From CAYXGZ01 sp964464755 (GTDB taxonomy: Bacteria > Planctomycetota > MHYJ01 > JACPRB01), in assembly GCA_964464755.1 (NCBI GenBank), contig CAYXGZ010000022.1, forward strand, positions 1 to 56,767: DNA of 56,767 nucleotides. The letters are read 5' to 3'. Shown in pieces: positions 42,762 through 50,988 of the stretch (position 1 is the stretch's first letter; each line of letters opens with the position of its first letter). Below the pieces are notes generated by a model. That model saw only the letters and a list, made by a program, of their open reading frames with translations. It did not search any database and was not told the origin of the DNA. A program made the translations under genes and the position numbers.

Positions 42762-43352
42762 TCAACCCCGGATCCTCTCCACCCGCCAGTCGTCCCCGAG
42801 CGCGCTGCGGCGCTTCGCGGCGATCGCGCGGACCTGCGCGCGGGTCGGCTTCGTGCGGAACGGCAGCTCGAGGAAGTAGTCGTCCCCGCCCGACCGGGGG
42901 TGGATCCAGAGCTCCACGAGCCAGCGGTGGCCCTTCGCGACGTAGATCCGGATCCGCGCGGCCCGCTCGGCCGCCCGGCACCGCCGCTCCTCCTCCGACC
43001 ACTCGGCGATGCTCTTGACCACGCAGCGGCGGCATTGCTTCCGTTCCAGCGAGAGCTCGAGGATCGCCCGCTTCCCGCAGCGCGCGCAGTCCCCGATGGG
43101 CACGCGGGCGGCCAGTCTCCTCGCCAGCGTCGCGACCTCCGCAGGCCCCAGCCGGAGCAACGCCTTCCGGACGTCCACCTGGTGCGAGGCGCCGAGGCGG
43201 TCGGTGTACCGGATCGGGAACTTCTTCTCGATGCCGATCCAGTTCGTGTCGAGCGGGAGCTCGACCGCCAGCGCGAGGCCCCGCGACTTCACGCGCGCCC
43301 GCCAGCGACCCCAGCGGCGCTCCAGCTCCTCGCGGTCCTCGAACCAGCCCAT
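42762..43352 (-). CDS. Hypothetical protein with a CxxC...CxxC zinc site
   Basis: A 196-residue soluble protein. A treble-clef-like metal site, CARCGKRAILELSLERKQCRRC, sits in the middle (about residues 108-130). The flanks are basic, helical and beta segments. No family is recognised. Its ATG lies 1 nt past the stop of the upstream DUF2007 gene, which suggests co-transcription with the GNAT-DUF2007 genes. Confidence 0.65.
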   Translation of the reverse strand: MGWFEDREELERRWGRWRARVKSRGLALAVELPLDTNWIGIEKKFPIRYTDRLGASHQVDVRKALLRLGPAEVATLARRLAARVPIGDCARCGKRAILELSLERKQCRRCVVKSIAEWSEEERRCRAAERAARIRIYVAKGHRWLVELWIHPRSGGDDYFLELPFRTKPTRAQVRAIAAKRRSALGDDWRVERIRG

Positions 43353-43353
43353 G

Positions 43354-43680
43354 CTAGGTCGCCCCCGGCCCGGGGTTCAGCAGGGCCCGGGCCTCCTCGA
43401 CGTGCTCCTCGGGCACCTGGAGCTCCAGGCAGCGGACCGCCGAATTGGGCACGAAAGCTCCGTCGTTCAGCATCATCGTGGGGATGCCCGCCCCCTCCAG
43501 GATCGCCCGGGCGACGGCCATGGCCCCGGGCGCCATCGCCGACGGACCGCTGCTCCGGAACAGCGTCACGTACGGGCCCGAGGGCGCCGGCGCGGGATCC
43601 GGCTCCAGGGCGCGGCGGCAGGACGGACAGACCAGGACGTCCGCCGCGAAGACCGCGTTGCAGGCCAGGCAGGTGCTCAT
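43354..43680 (-). CDS. Zinc-ribbon / DUF2007 protein
   Basis: A 108-residue protein with an N-terminal zinc ribbon (CLACNAVFAADVLVCPSC) and a DUF2007 signal-transducer-like domain (AVARAILEGAGIPTMMLNDG then LELQVPEEHVEEARALL). DUF2007 has a ferredoxin-like fold of unknown role. It overlaps the GNAT gene stop by ATGA. Confidence 0.75.
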   Translation of the reverse strand: MSTCLACNAVFAADVLVCPSCRRALEPDPAPAPSGPYVTLFRSSGPSAMAPGAMAVARAILEGAGIPTMMLNDGAFVPNSAVRCLELQVPEEHVEEARALLNPGPGAT

Positions 43681-44543
43681 GGCTTCACCTCCGACTGCTC
43701 CGGCACCCGTTTCGTTGCCGGATCCCGGAAGCGGATCCGGCGGAACTCGCCGATCTGGCGGTACCCGAGCTTGCGGTACACCGAGTTCGAGGTCGGGTTC
43801 GCCGCGTCGGTGAAGAGGAAGCAGTACGCGCGGCCCGACGCGAGCCGGTCCGCGGTGACCGCGGCCGTGACGGCGCCCGCGTAGCCCCGTCGGCGGAACT
43901 CCGGCGGCGTGTAGACGCTGCTGATGCGCACGCCGCGCGGCGTCGGGCCCTGCCAAACCGCCAGCGAGACCGGGCGGCCGTCCACCCAGAGCCAGGCGCA
44001 GCCCGACCGGATGTACATCCGCGCGCGTTCGACCGCGTCCCCGCCCGGCACCGGCTCGCCGACATCCCGGCCGAAGCCGAGGATCCACTCCGCGAGCAGC
44101 TTCTCGTCCGCCGGCCCGGCCTGCCGGGCCTTCCCCGGCACCCCGACCGGCGCCTTCAACTCGGTCAGCTCGTAGAGCAGCTGGTCCATCGTGCTCTCGA
44201 CCGGGGCGCCCCAGAGCCCGGCGCACTGCAGCGCGGACCCCGTCGGCCCGACGACGCCGCTCAGCGGGCCACGAGCCTTCAGCACCTCGACGAGCGCCGC
44301 GAGCGCGGGCTCCGGAGCCCGGCTCACGATCACCGGCCAGGGCGGCGTGCGCAGCGCCGCGGCCACGACCGACGCCCCGTCGTGCACCGTCGCGAACCAC
44401 GGGGGCTCGCCGTAGTACGCGGGCGTCTCGCGGACGCGGTCCGCGATCCCGTAGATGAGGTTGTTCTCCGCCTCGCGCCGCGCGAGGAACTCCCCCGCCG
44501 CCGCCAGGAAGGCCTCCGAAGTCCCGTGCACCTCGACGCGCAT
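43677..44543 (-). CDS. GNAT-family N-acetyltransferase
   Basis: A 288-residue protein. Its C-terminal half is a GNAT domain with the acetyl-CoA motif RRRGYAGAVTAAVTAD (about residue 220) and the following FLFTDAANPTSNSVYRKLGY. The N-terminal half looks like a degenerate second GNAT domain (YGEPPWFATVHDGASVVAAA). The acceptor is unknown. Overlaps the next gene by ATGA. Confidence 0.82.
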   Translation of the reverse strand: MRVEVHGTSEAFLAAAGEFLARREAENNLIYGIADRVRETPAYYGEPPWFATVHDGASVVAAALRTPPWPVIVSRAPEPALAALVEVLKARGPLSGVVGPTGSALQCAGLWGAPVESTMDQLLYELTELKAPVGVPGKARQAGPADEKLLAEWILGFGRDVGEPVPGGDAVERARMYIRSGCAWLWVDGRPVSLAVWQGPTPRGVRISSVYTPPEFRRRGYAGAVTAAVTADRLASGRAYCFLFTDAANPTSNSVYRKLGYRQIGEFRRIRFRDPATKRVPEQSEVKP

Positions 44544-44552
44544 GACCGGATC

Positions 44553-46022
44553 CTAGCGCCGCCGGAGGTGGGCGGGGATGAGGATCCGCTCGAGGCCCTC
44601 GAATCCCAGCTCGACGAGGATCGCCAGGATCGCGGCCGGGATGGCGCCCTCGAGGATCAGGCCCGAGTCGTTCAGCGTGAGGCCGGTCACGATCGGCTCG
44701 CCGAGGCCACCCGCCCCGATGAACGCGGCCAGCGTCGCCGTGCCGATGCTGATCACGGCCGCGGTGCGGATCCCCGCGAGGATCGTCGGCGCGGCGAGCG
44801 GCAGCTCGACGTGCCGCAACCGCTGCCCCGCCGTCAGGCCCATTCCGTTCGCGACCTTGAGCAGCACCGGATCGATCGACAGCAGCGCCGTCGTCGTGTT
44901 GCGCAGGATCGGCAGCAGCGAGTAGAGGAAGAGCGCCACGACCGCCGGCAGGGCGCCGATCCCGAAGAGCGGGATCATGAAGGCGAGCAGCGCGATCGAC
45001 GGGATGGTCTGCAGCGCCCCCGCCGCCCAGGCAACGGGCCGCGCGGGCGCGCCGAGCCGCTGCACGAGGATCCCCAGCGGCACCGCCGCGAGGATCGCGA
45101 ACGCGAGGCCGAGGAAGCTCAGCCAGAGATGCCGCCCCGTGCGCCGCAGGATGCGCCCCACCCGGTCCGGCGACGCGGACGCCGGTCCCGCCGCGCCGCG
45201 CGAGGCGAGGAAGTCCCCCGCGATCGTCTCGATCGCCACGCCGTCGACGACCGCCCGCGCGTTAATCGCCGTCATCGTCGCGTCGTCGATCGCCCCCGCG
45301 AGGCCGTTGAGCAGGGCGCGGACGCCGGGGTCCAGCCCCTTCCTCGCCACCGGCGCCGCGAGGTACTTCGGGAAGTAGCCGCGGTCGTCGCGGAGCACGA
45401 CGAGGTCGTAGCGCTTCAGGTCGCCGTCGGTCGAGTACGCGTCGGTCGCGTCGATCGAGCCCTCGTTCACGGCCCGGTACGCCAGCCCGTGCTCCAGGCC
45501 CGAGGGCGACTGCGGGAGGCGGTACGCGGCCGCGAGGCCGGGCCAGCCGTCCTTGCGCTCGAGGAACTCGTGCGAGAACCCGAGCTTCAGCTCGGGCCGC
45601 GCCGCGAGGTCGCCGATCGACTTCAGCCCGAGCGCGTCGGCGCGCTTCCGGCTCATCGCGATCGCGTAGGTGTTGTCGAAGCCGATCGGGTCGAGCAGGT
45701 CGACGCCCGCCTCGTCGGCCAGGAGTCGGCGCAGGGTCGCGAAGTCGAGCCGCTCCGTCCGCTTGAGGATGGCCTGCTCCAGCGTGCCCGAGTACTCCGG
45801 GTAGACGTCGATCCCGCCCGAGGTGAGCGCCTCCCAGCACACCATCGTGCCCTGGAGGCCGAAGCGCCGCTCGACCGCGTGGCCCTTCGCCTCGAGGGAG
45901 CGCGCGAGGATCTCCGCGAGGATGCGGCTCTCGGGGAAGTTCTTCGAGCCCACGACGACGGGCTTCGCCGCCGGCGCGGGGGCGAGGCCCAGCGCGAGCC
46001 CGAGGACGCAGAGCCACTTCAT
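44553..46022 (-). CDS. OpuC-type ABC transporter: substrate-binding protein fused to permease
   Basis: A 489-residue fusion. A signal peptide is followed by an OpuAC/OpuCC-like binding domain (VVVGSKNFPESRILAEILA; EYSGTLEQAIL; about residues 20-270), then a permease with five or six helices and the EAA-type loop (GMGLTAGQRLRHVELPLAAP). Such fusions import quaternary amines (glycine betaine, choline, carnitine) as osmoprotectants. The N-terminal order (binding domain first) is the reverse of some OpuC fusions. It overlaps the ATPase gene by ATGA. Confidence 0.88.
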   Translation of the reverse strand: MKWLCVLGLALGLAPAPAAKPVVVGSKNFPESRILAEILARSLEAKGHAVERRFGLQGTMVCWEALTSGGIDVYPEYSGTLEQAILKRTERLDFATLRRLLADEAGVDLLDPIGFDNTYAIAMSRKRADALGLKSIGDLAARPELKLGFSHEFLERKDGWPGLAAAYRLPQSPSGLEHGLAYRAVNEGSIDATDAYSTDGDLKRYDLVVLRDDRGYFPKYLAAPVARKGLDPGVRALLNGLAGAIDDATMTAINARAVVDGVAIETIAGDFLASRGAAGPASASPDRVGRILRRTGRHLWLSFLGLAFAILAAVPLGILVQRLGAPARPVAWAAGALQTIPSIALLAFMIPLFGIGALPAVVALFLYSLLPILRNTTTALLSIDPVLLKVANGMGLTAGQRLRHVELPLAAPTILAGIRTAAVISIGTATLAAFIGAGGLGEPIVTGLTLNDSGLILEGAIPAAILAILVELGFEGLERILIPAHLRRR

Positions 46023-46747
46023 CGGAGCTGCGCCTCGAAGAGGGAGCGGACGAATTCGTCGGCGGGCGAGCCGATCACGTCCGCCGTCGGGCCGTGCTGG
46101 AGGACCCGGCCGCCGCGGACGACGGCGATGCGGTCCGCGAGGAGCTTCGCGCCCCGGAGGTCGTGGGTCACCATGAGGATCGTGCGCGGCTCGGCGCGCT
46201 GGAGGCGCCGGAAGTGCTCGTGGACCTCGGCGCGCGTGATCGCGTCGAGGGCGCCGAAGGCCTCGTCGAGCAGGAGCAGCGGCGGGTTGAGCATCATCGC
46301 GCGGCAGAGGCCCACGCGCTGCTGCTCGCCGCCGGAGAGCTCGTGGGGCAGGCGGCGGGCGAGGTCCTGGGGGAGGCCGACGCGGTCGAAGAGCTCGCGG
46401 GCCCGGGGCTCGGTCTTGGCCAGGGTCCAGCCCTCGAGTCGGGCGAGGAGCGTGACGTTCTCGAGGGCGTCGAGGTGCGGGAAGAGGCCGGTGCCCTGCA
46501 CGGCGTAGCCGATGCGGCGGCGCAGCGCGATCGCGCGACGGGGGTCGACGGGCTCCCCGAACACGCGCACCGTGCCGGCGTCCGGGCTCAGCAGGCCGTT
46601 GACGAGCTGGAGCAGCGTCGTCTTGCCGCTGCCGCTGGGGCCGACGATCGCGGTCGTGACGCCGTCGGCGATCTCGAGCGAGACGCCGTCGAGCGCGACC
46701 TTCGCGCCGTAGGCCTTGCGGACCCCCTCGAAGACGACCTGGCTCAT
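46019..46747 (-). CDS. ABC transporter ATP-binding protein (OpuCA/glycine-betaine type)
   Basis: A 242-residue ATPase with Walker A GPSGSGKTT, signature LSGGEQQR, Walker B LLLLDEAFGALD and the switch His in MVTHD. It lacks the C-terminal CBS pair of longer OpuCA proteins. It energises the fused binding/permease protein encoded immediately downstream. It starts about 50 bp from the divergent mpg promoter. Confidence 0.9.
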   Translation of the reverse strand: MSQVVFEGVRKAYGAKVALDGVSLEIADGVTTAIVGPSGSGKTTLLQLVNGLLSPDAGTVRVFGEPVDPRRAIALRRRIGYAVQGTGLFPHLDALENVTLLARLEGWTLAKTEPRARELFDRVGLPQDLARRLPHELSGGEQQRVGLCRAMMLNPPLLLLDEAFGALDAITRAEVHEHFRRLQRAEPRTILMVTHDLRGAKLLADRIAVVRGGRVLQHGPTADVIGSPADEFVRSLFEAQLR

Positions 46748-46799
46748 GCGGTCGGCGATTGTCCCGCGCCGCCGCCCCCGCGCGCAAGGGCGGTCCGGG

Positions 46800-46805
46800 T
46801 AGAAT
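46800..46805 (+). promoter_or_regulatory. -10 box TAGAAT of mpg
   Basis: TAGAAT, 7 nt, then GTG at 46813. The box overlaps an upstream in-frame ATG (46804), which therefore cannot be the start of a transcript made from this promoter. Confidence 0.5.
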
Positions 46806-46812
46806 GCCCTCC

Positions 46813-47370
46813 GTGAAGCTGCCCCGCGACTTCTACGACCGGCCCACGCTGGACGTCGCGCGCGACCTGATCGGCCGCGTGCTCGTCCGCCGCGGGCCCC
46901 GGGGCCGGCGACTCGCGGGGCGCATCGTCGAGACCGAGGCCTATCTCGGCGCCGACGGCGACCGCGCCGCGCACTCGTGGCGCGGACCGACGCCCCGCAC
47001 CCGCTCCATGTTCGGCCCGCCCGGCCGCGCGTACGTCTACTTCGTCTACGGGATGCACCACTGCGTCAACGTGGTGACGGAGGCCGAGGGCCGGGCCTGC
47101 GCCGTGCTCCTCCGCGCCCTGGAGCCGCTCGAGGGCCTGTCGGCCCGCACCTCGGGGCCCGCCCTGCTCTGCCGCGCGCTGGGGATCGACCGCCGCCTCG
47201 ACGGCGCCGATCTGCGGGGCCGGGACCTCTGGATCGAGGACGGCGACCCGCCCCCGAGGATCGCGACGGCCCGCCGCATCGGCGTGGACTACGCGGGCTC
47301 GTGGGCCCGCAAGCCCTGGCGCTTCCTCGACCCGGCCTCGCCGTTCGTCTCGCGACCTACTTCAGCTTGA
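46813..47370 (+). CDS. mpg: DNA-3-methyladenine glycosylase
   Basis: A 185-residue AAG/MPG-type base-excision glycosylase that removes 3-methyladenine and related alkylated purines. Motifs: FYDRPTLDVARDLIGRVLV, GRIVETEAYLGADGDRAAHS (catalytic Glu), YVYFVYGMHHCVNVVTE and ALLCRALGIDRRLDG. The GTG at 46813 is preferred to ATG 46804 because the latter overlaps the -10 box. Convergent with the selenoprotein gene, overlapping it by 14 bp. Confidence 0.9.
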   Translation: MKLPRDFYDRPTLDVARDLIGRVLVRRGPRGRRLAGRIVETEAYLGADGDRAAHSWRGPTPRTRSMFGPPGRAYVYFVYGMHHCVNVVTEAEGRACAVLLRALEPLEGLSARTSGPALLCRALGIDRRLDGADLRGRDLWIEDGDPPPRIATARRIGVDYAGSWARKPWRFLDPASPFVSRPTSA

Positions 47371-48580
47371 TCGCGAAGTTGAAGCGCTGGCGGCCGCGCT
47401 GCACCGAGACCGGCAGGAGGTCGCCGATCTTCCGCGTGAGCCGCACCCACATCTGGAACTCCATCGCCTCGAGGTCGGAGTTCTTCCCGTCCACCCCGAC
47501 GATGATGTCGTTGGCCCGGATCCCCGCGGATTCCGCGGAGCCCTTCGACTTCACGCTGAGCACCTTGATCGCGATCGCGGAGTCCGAGAGCCCCGCCGCC
47601 TTCCGCTCGTCCGGGCCGAGATCCTCGCCCTTCAGCCCCACGTTCGGCCCGCTGTCCCACCACGAGCGGCGCCACGAGATGTCCGTCTTGCGCCAGTCGT
47701 CTCCCTTCAGCGCGATCGTCGCGCTCTCCGCCTTCCCCGCCCGCTCGTAGCCGATCTTCAGCGTGCCCTGGCGGAACCCGTGCAGCGCCCACTGGACGTC
47801 CGCGGGCGTCACCACCCGCTGCCCGTCCACCGACGTGACGACGTCCCCCGCGGCCAGCCCCGCCTTCTCCGCGAGGCCCGCGACCGACTTCACGAGCGTG
47901 TTCTTGTCGATCTCGAAGTCGATCCCGAGGTTGTCCGCGGGCGGGTACGGCCAGATCTGGTCCTTCGGCAGCCGCCCGCTGCGGAACTCCTCCTGCCGGA
48001 TGTAGAAGCCCGCGTGGTGGCAGTGCAGGCAGCCGCCGGGCCGCCGCGGGTCCGCCTTGAACGACGCGAGGTCCTGCGTCTCCACGACCTTCCACGGCCC
48101 GGGCGCGCGCCCCGCGTCCTTCTTGTGGATCTCCAGCGCCTTGCGCATCGCGTCGAGGACGCCCTCGAGCGACTGCACCGACTCCCCGTCGCCGTTGCGG
48201 CGCCAGCCGTATCGGGAGTAGATCGTCCCCTGCGCGTTCATGAAGAACTGCTGGAACGTGTTGTCGTAGTCGAAGCGGAAGAGGTTGACGTCCACGTCGT
48301 CCATCGACGTGACGCGGTAGCAGACGAAGTTCTTCGATAGGGCGGCGACCCGGGCGTCTTGTAGAGCAACCTGCTCGTACAGGGAGCGGCAATCCGCTCA
48401 GGGGACTCAGCGGAACAGCGCCCAGATCGGCTTGCCGGTGCGGCGGGCCTCCTCGAAGGCCTTCTTCTTGTCGGTGAGCCAGCGGATGCCGGAGTCCTGC
48501 TGGGGCGAGCCGAAACCCGGCAGGGCGACGGCGAGGCCGAAGGCGGCGACGGCGGCGGCGGCCAGGGTGCGACGGGGCAT
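47357..48580 (-). CDS. Secreted thioredoxin-like / heme / PDZ protein with two in-frame UGAs (UxxU selenoprotein)
   Basis: Read through TGA at 48407-48409 and 48398-48400, this is a 407-residue protein. It has a signal peptide (PRRTLAAAAVAAFGLAVALP) and a thioredoxin-like domain starting FEEARRTGKPIWALFR, then U58-V-P-U61-A-D-C64 at the redox site. VNLFRFDYDNTFQQFFMNAQ and GTIYSRYG follow as later strands. A CLHCH c-type heme site lies near residue 183. Two PDZ domains follow (AGLAAGDVVTSVDGQRV; SAGIRANDIIVGVDGKN). Both UGAs lie exactly where this family has CxxC, in one frame with the rest and with no other stop. The function is probably extracytoplasmic redox. ATG at 48580 has GAGGAA upstream; 48607 is an alternative start. 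Confidence 0.85.
48361..48399 (-). promoter_or_regulatory. bSECIS-like hairpins downstream of the double UGA
   Basis: Distal hairpin 48380-48361: GTA-(C bulge)-GAGCA pairs with TGCTC-TAC around the triloop GGT, 27 nt after the second UGA. The short loop opening with GG and the bulged pyrimidine resemble the fdhF SECIS apex. The stem uses codons rare in this genome (GTT, GCT, CTA, CAA). A proximal hairpin GAGCGG-ATTG-CCGCTC starts within the second UGA. Confidence 0.7.
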
Positions 48581-48646
48581 GTGGGGTTCCTCGGGGTTCC
48601 GCTCCATGGGTGATACCCCTCCCGGCCCCCCGGGGATTGCGAAATC

Positions 48647-49732
48647 CTACGGCTGGAAGAGCGCGGCCCAGCCGGTGTCGTCCAGCGGGGACTGCTGGAC
48701 GAGCTTCAGGTTCTCCTCGACGTGGGCCGGGGTCTTCATCCCGACCAGCGGGGCCACGATCCCCGGCGCCGAGCGCGCGAACTGGATGAGCCGCTGCGCG
48801 TCGGTCTCGAGCCCCGGGAAGCGCGTGCGCAGCTGCGGCACCATGCGGCCGATCAGCCGGCCCTGGAGCAGCGGCGCGCTCGTCACCACGGTCACGCCGA
48901 ACTCGTAGGACGCGTCGAGGAAGGTCGTCGCCTCGCCGTCGAGCTCCTGCGTCGGGATCGTCATCGCCTCGACCAGGCCGAGGTTGAACGGGAGCTGCAC
49001 GACGCGGAAGCGGTGGTTCTCGCCGCCCGCCTCGACGGCGCAGTTCAGCACGCGCTCCAGCGAGAGGTGGTTCGGCGCGTCCTTGCCGACGCGGAAGCCG
49101 TCCCAGGTCGCCGTGCCGTAGCAGGAGAGCTTGCCGTCGGCGCCCGCCTTCTCGAGCTCGCGGAAGGCCTCCGTGAGCCGCGCGTAGAACGCGTCGGCGC
49201 CGAGCGTCGCGAGCTGCTGCTCCGGGTTGTGGACGTAGTAGACGTCGACGCAGTCCACGCCGAGGTTCGCGAGGCTGGTGTCGAGCTGGTGGCGCAGGTA
49301 GCCCGGCGCCATGCAGTGGCAGTCCTCGACGAGGTCCTCCGCCTTCGCGTGGCCCTTCGCGACGATCTCGGCCTGGAACCAGGCGACGGGCTCCGCGGAG
49401 GGCACGTAGCCGCCCTTCGTGCAGAGGATGAGGCCCTCGCGAGTCGCGTCCTTCGCGTCGATCGCGGCCTTCAGGCCGCGACCGAGGGCCTTCTCGCTGC
49501 GGCCGTGGCGGTAGTTCGCCGCCGTGTCGACCAGGTTGACGCCCAGCTGCAGCGAGCGGCGCAGGGAGCCCGCGTAGGAGGCGTCGGTGGCGTCGTCGGG
49601 GTCGCCGAGGTAGCTGCCGAAGCCGATGGACGGGAAGGTCATGTCGAGGGCCGAGCGCCAATGGCCCTCGGCGGCCGGGTGGGCCGCCGCGTAGGCCGCG
49701 GTCCCCTCGGGGGTCGCGCTGCCGCTGATCAT
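48647..49732 (-). CDS. Aldo/keto reductase
   Basis: A 361-residue AKR-superfamily TIM barrel. NLVDTAANYRHGRSEKALGR contains the catalytic Asp and Tyr (D-x4-Y), LCTKGGYV supplies the Lys, and DVYYVHNPEQ the His. APLVGMKTPAHVEENL is the usual NADP-site end. The N-terminus is longer than normal. The substrate is unknown. ATG at 49732 is preferred over an upstream ATG that lacks support. It lies upstream of the UxxU selenoprotein with a 66-bp gap. Confidence 0.85.
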   Translation of the reverse strand: MISGSATPEGTAAYAAAHPAAEGHWRSALDMTFPSIGFGSYLGDPDDATDASYAGSLRRSLQLGVNLVDTAANYRHGRSEKALGRGLKAAIDAKDATREGLILCTKGGYVPSAEPVAWFQAEIVAKGHAKAEDLVEDCHCMAPGYLRHQLDTSLANLGVDCVDVYYVHNPEQQLATLGADAFYARLTEAFRELEKAGADGKLSCYGTATWDGFRVGKDAPNHLSLERVLNCAVEAGGENHRFRVVQLPFNLGLVEAMTIPTQELDGEATTFLDASYEFGVTVVTSAPLLQGRLIGRMVPQLRTRFPGLETDAQRLIQFARSAPGIVAPLVGMKTPAHVEENLKLVQQSPLDDTGWAALFQP

Positions 49733-49775
49733 GGAGCCAGCAATAGCACGCGCCCCGTTCAACCGGGAAGGAAAA

Positions 49776-50945
49776 CTAGGGATCCAGGACCGCCGCCGCG
49801 AAGAGGATCGCGCCGCTCTCGAGGTCGCGGATCAGCGCGACGAAGGGCCGGTCCGCCCGGAACGACGGAGGCATGCCCAGCGTTCCGTTCTTGACGGCCG
49901 TCGCCGCCGCCGCGGTCGTGCCCTCCTCGTCCACGAGCAGGACGGCCTTGTGGGCCACCGCGCTGATCCAGGCCCGCTGGGCGAGCATCCCGCCGAAGTC
50001 CGCCCGCCCCGGGTCGAAGGCGGCCTCCATCCCGAGCGCGGACAGCGCGGGCTTCAGGGCGAAACCGCCCTCGAGCTTCAGCCGCGGAAGGGCGACGTTC
50101 ACGGTCTGCTCCTGCGCCGACGCGAGCCGCTCCGCGACCTTCGCGGGCGTCAGGCCCGCCAGCCAGGCCGCGAAGTCCTCCTTGGGCCCGGGCATGAGGA
50201 GCTGCATCTCGTGGCGGCCGCCCTTCCCGTAGGGGAGGCGGAGGGCCGAGCCCGCGTCGTCGATCGACGCCAGCTCCCGGCCGTGCCGGTGCATCATCGG
50301 AACCTTCGAGCTGGACCCGTCCAGACGGCGGAACGGGGCCTCGCGCGTGAGCTTCGAGTCGAAGGGCGTCGTCCAGGCCCCCTTGAAATGCACCGCGTTG
50401 ACGAGGATGCAGAAGATCTCCGGGGAGATCGGGCTCTCGACGATCGAGGGGATCAGCCCCTTCGTGGCCTTCGAGACCCAGTCGTTGATCGCCTTCGCGG
50501 CCTCGGGGCTCGCGAAGTCCTGCGAGCTCGGGGTCGCGCCGAAGCGGCCCTTGAGGGCCTCGACGAACGGCGGGAGCAGCTCGACTCCCGAGCGCACCCA
50601 CGCGGAGTTCGCCGTCGTGACCGAGACCCGGGGATCCGCGGACTCCTTCTGCAGGGCGGCGTAGCCCGAGGCCACGGCGGCGGGATCCAGCCCCTCGAGG
50701 CCGAGGACCCGGTCCATGGCGGCGAGCGTGTCGCCGCGGGCCCCTTCCCTCGCCATCCCGAGCCCGAGCGAGATGCTGGACGGGCCGACCACCACGTTCT
50801 TGCCGGGCGCGTCCTTGGCGAGCTGCGCGAGCAGCCTGAGCGCGAAGGCCTCCTGGCCGCCGGCGAAGGTCGGCTTGGGGCGATCCTGCCCCGCGGCGGG
50901 GAGCAGGCCGAGCGAGAGGACGGCGGCGGCGGCGATCAGTCTCAT
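49776..50945 (-). CDS. Secreted serpin (serine protease inhibitor)
   Basis: A 389-residue serpin with a signal peptide (about residues 1-19). Conserved serpin blocks: NVVVGPSSISLGLGMAREGA, FCILVNAVHFKGAWTTPFD and the C-terminal FVALIRDLESGAILFAA. The hinge of the reactive loop is EEGTTAAAAT, the inhibitory consensus, so this should be an active inhibitor rather than a non-inhibitory homologue. Counting 17 residues from the hinge Glu gives Leu-Gly (in NGTLGMPP) as P1-P1', implying chymotrypsin- or elastase-like targets. AGGAGG precedes the ATG. It is 43 bp downstream of the VIT/VWA gene and may be in the same ECF-sigma operon. Serpins are rare in bacteria. Confidence 0.93.
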   Translation of the reverse strand: MRLIAAAAVLSLGLLPAAGQDRPKPTFAGGQEAFALRLLAQLAKDAPGKNVVVGPSSISLGLGMAREGARGDTLAAMDRVLGLEGLDPAAVASGYAALQKESADPRVSVTTANSAWVRSGVELLPPFVEALKGRFGATPSSQDFASPEAAKAINDWVSKATKGLIPSIVESPISPEIFCILVNAVHFKGAWTTPFDSKLTREAPFRRLDGSSSKVPMMHRHGRELASIDDAGSALRLPYGKGGRHEMQLLMPGPKEDFAAWLAGLTPAKVAERLASAQEQTVNVALPRLKLEGGFALKPALSALGMEAAFDPGRADFGGMLAQRAWISAVAHKAVLLVDEEGTTAAAATAVKNGTLGMPPSFRADRPFVALIRDLESGAILFAAAVLDP

Positions 50946-50988
50946 GGGGCCTCCTGGGTCCTTACACGACGCCGAGGGCCCCCCGGGG

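Noticed and set aside
46804..46806. ATG as the start of mpg
   Set aside because: It overlaps the -10 hexamer TAGAAT; the GTG at 46813 fits the spacing seen at other genes.
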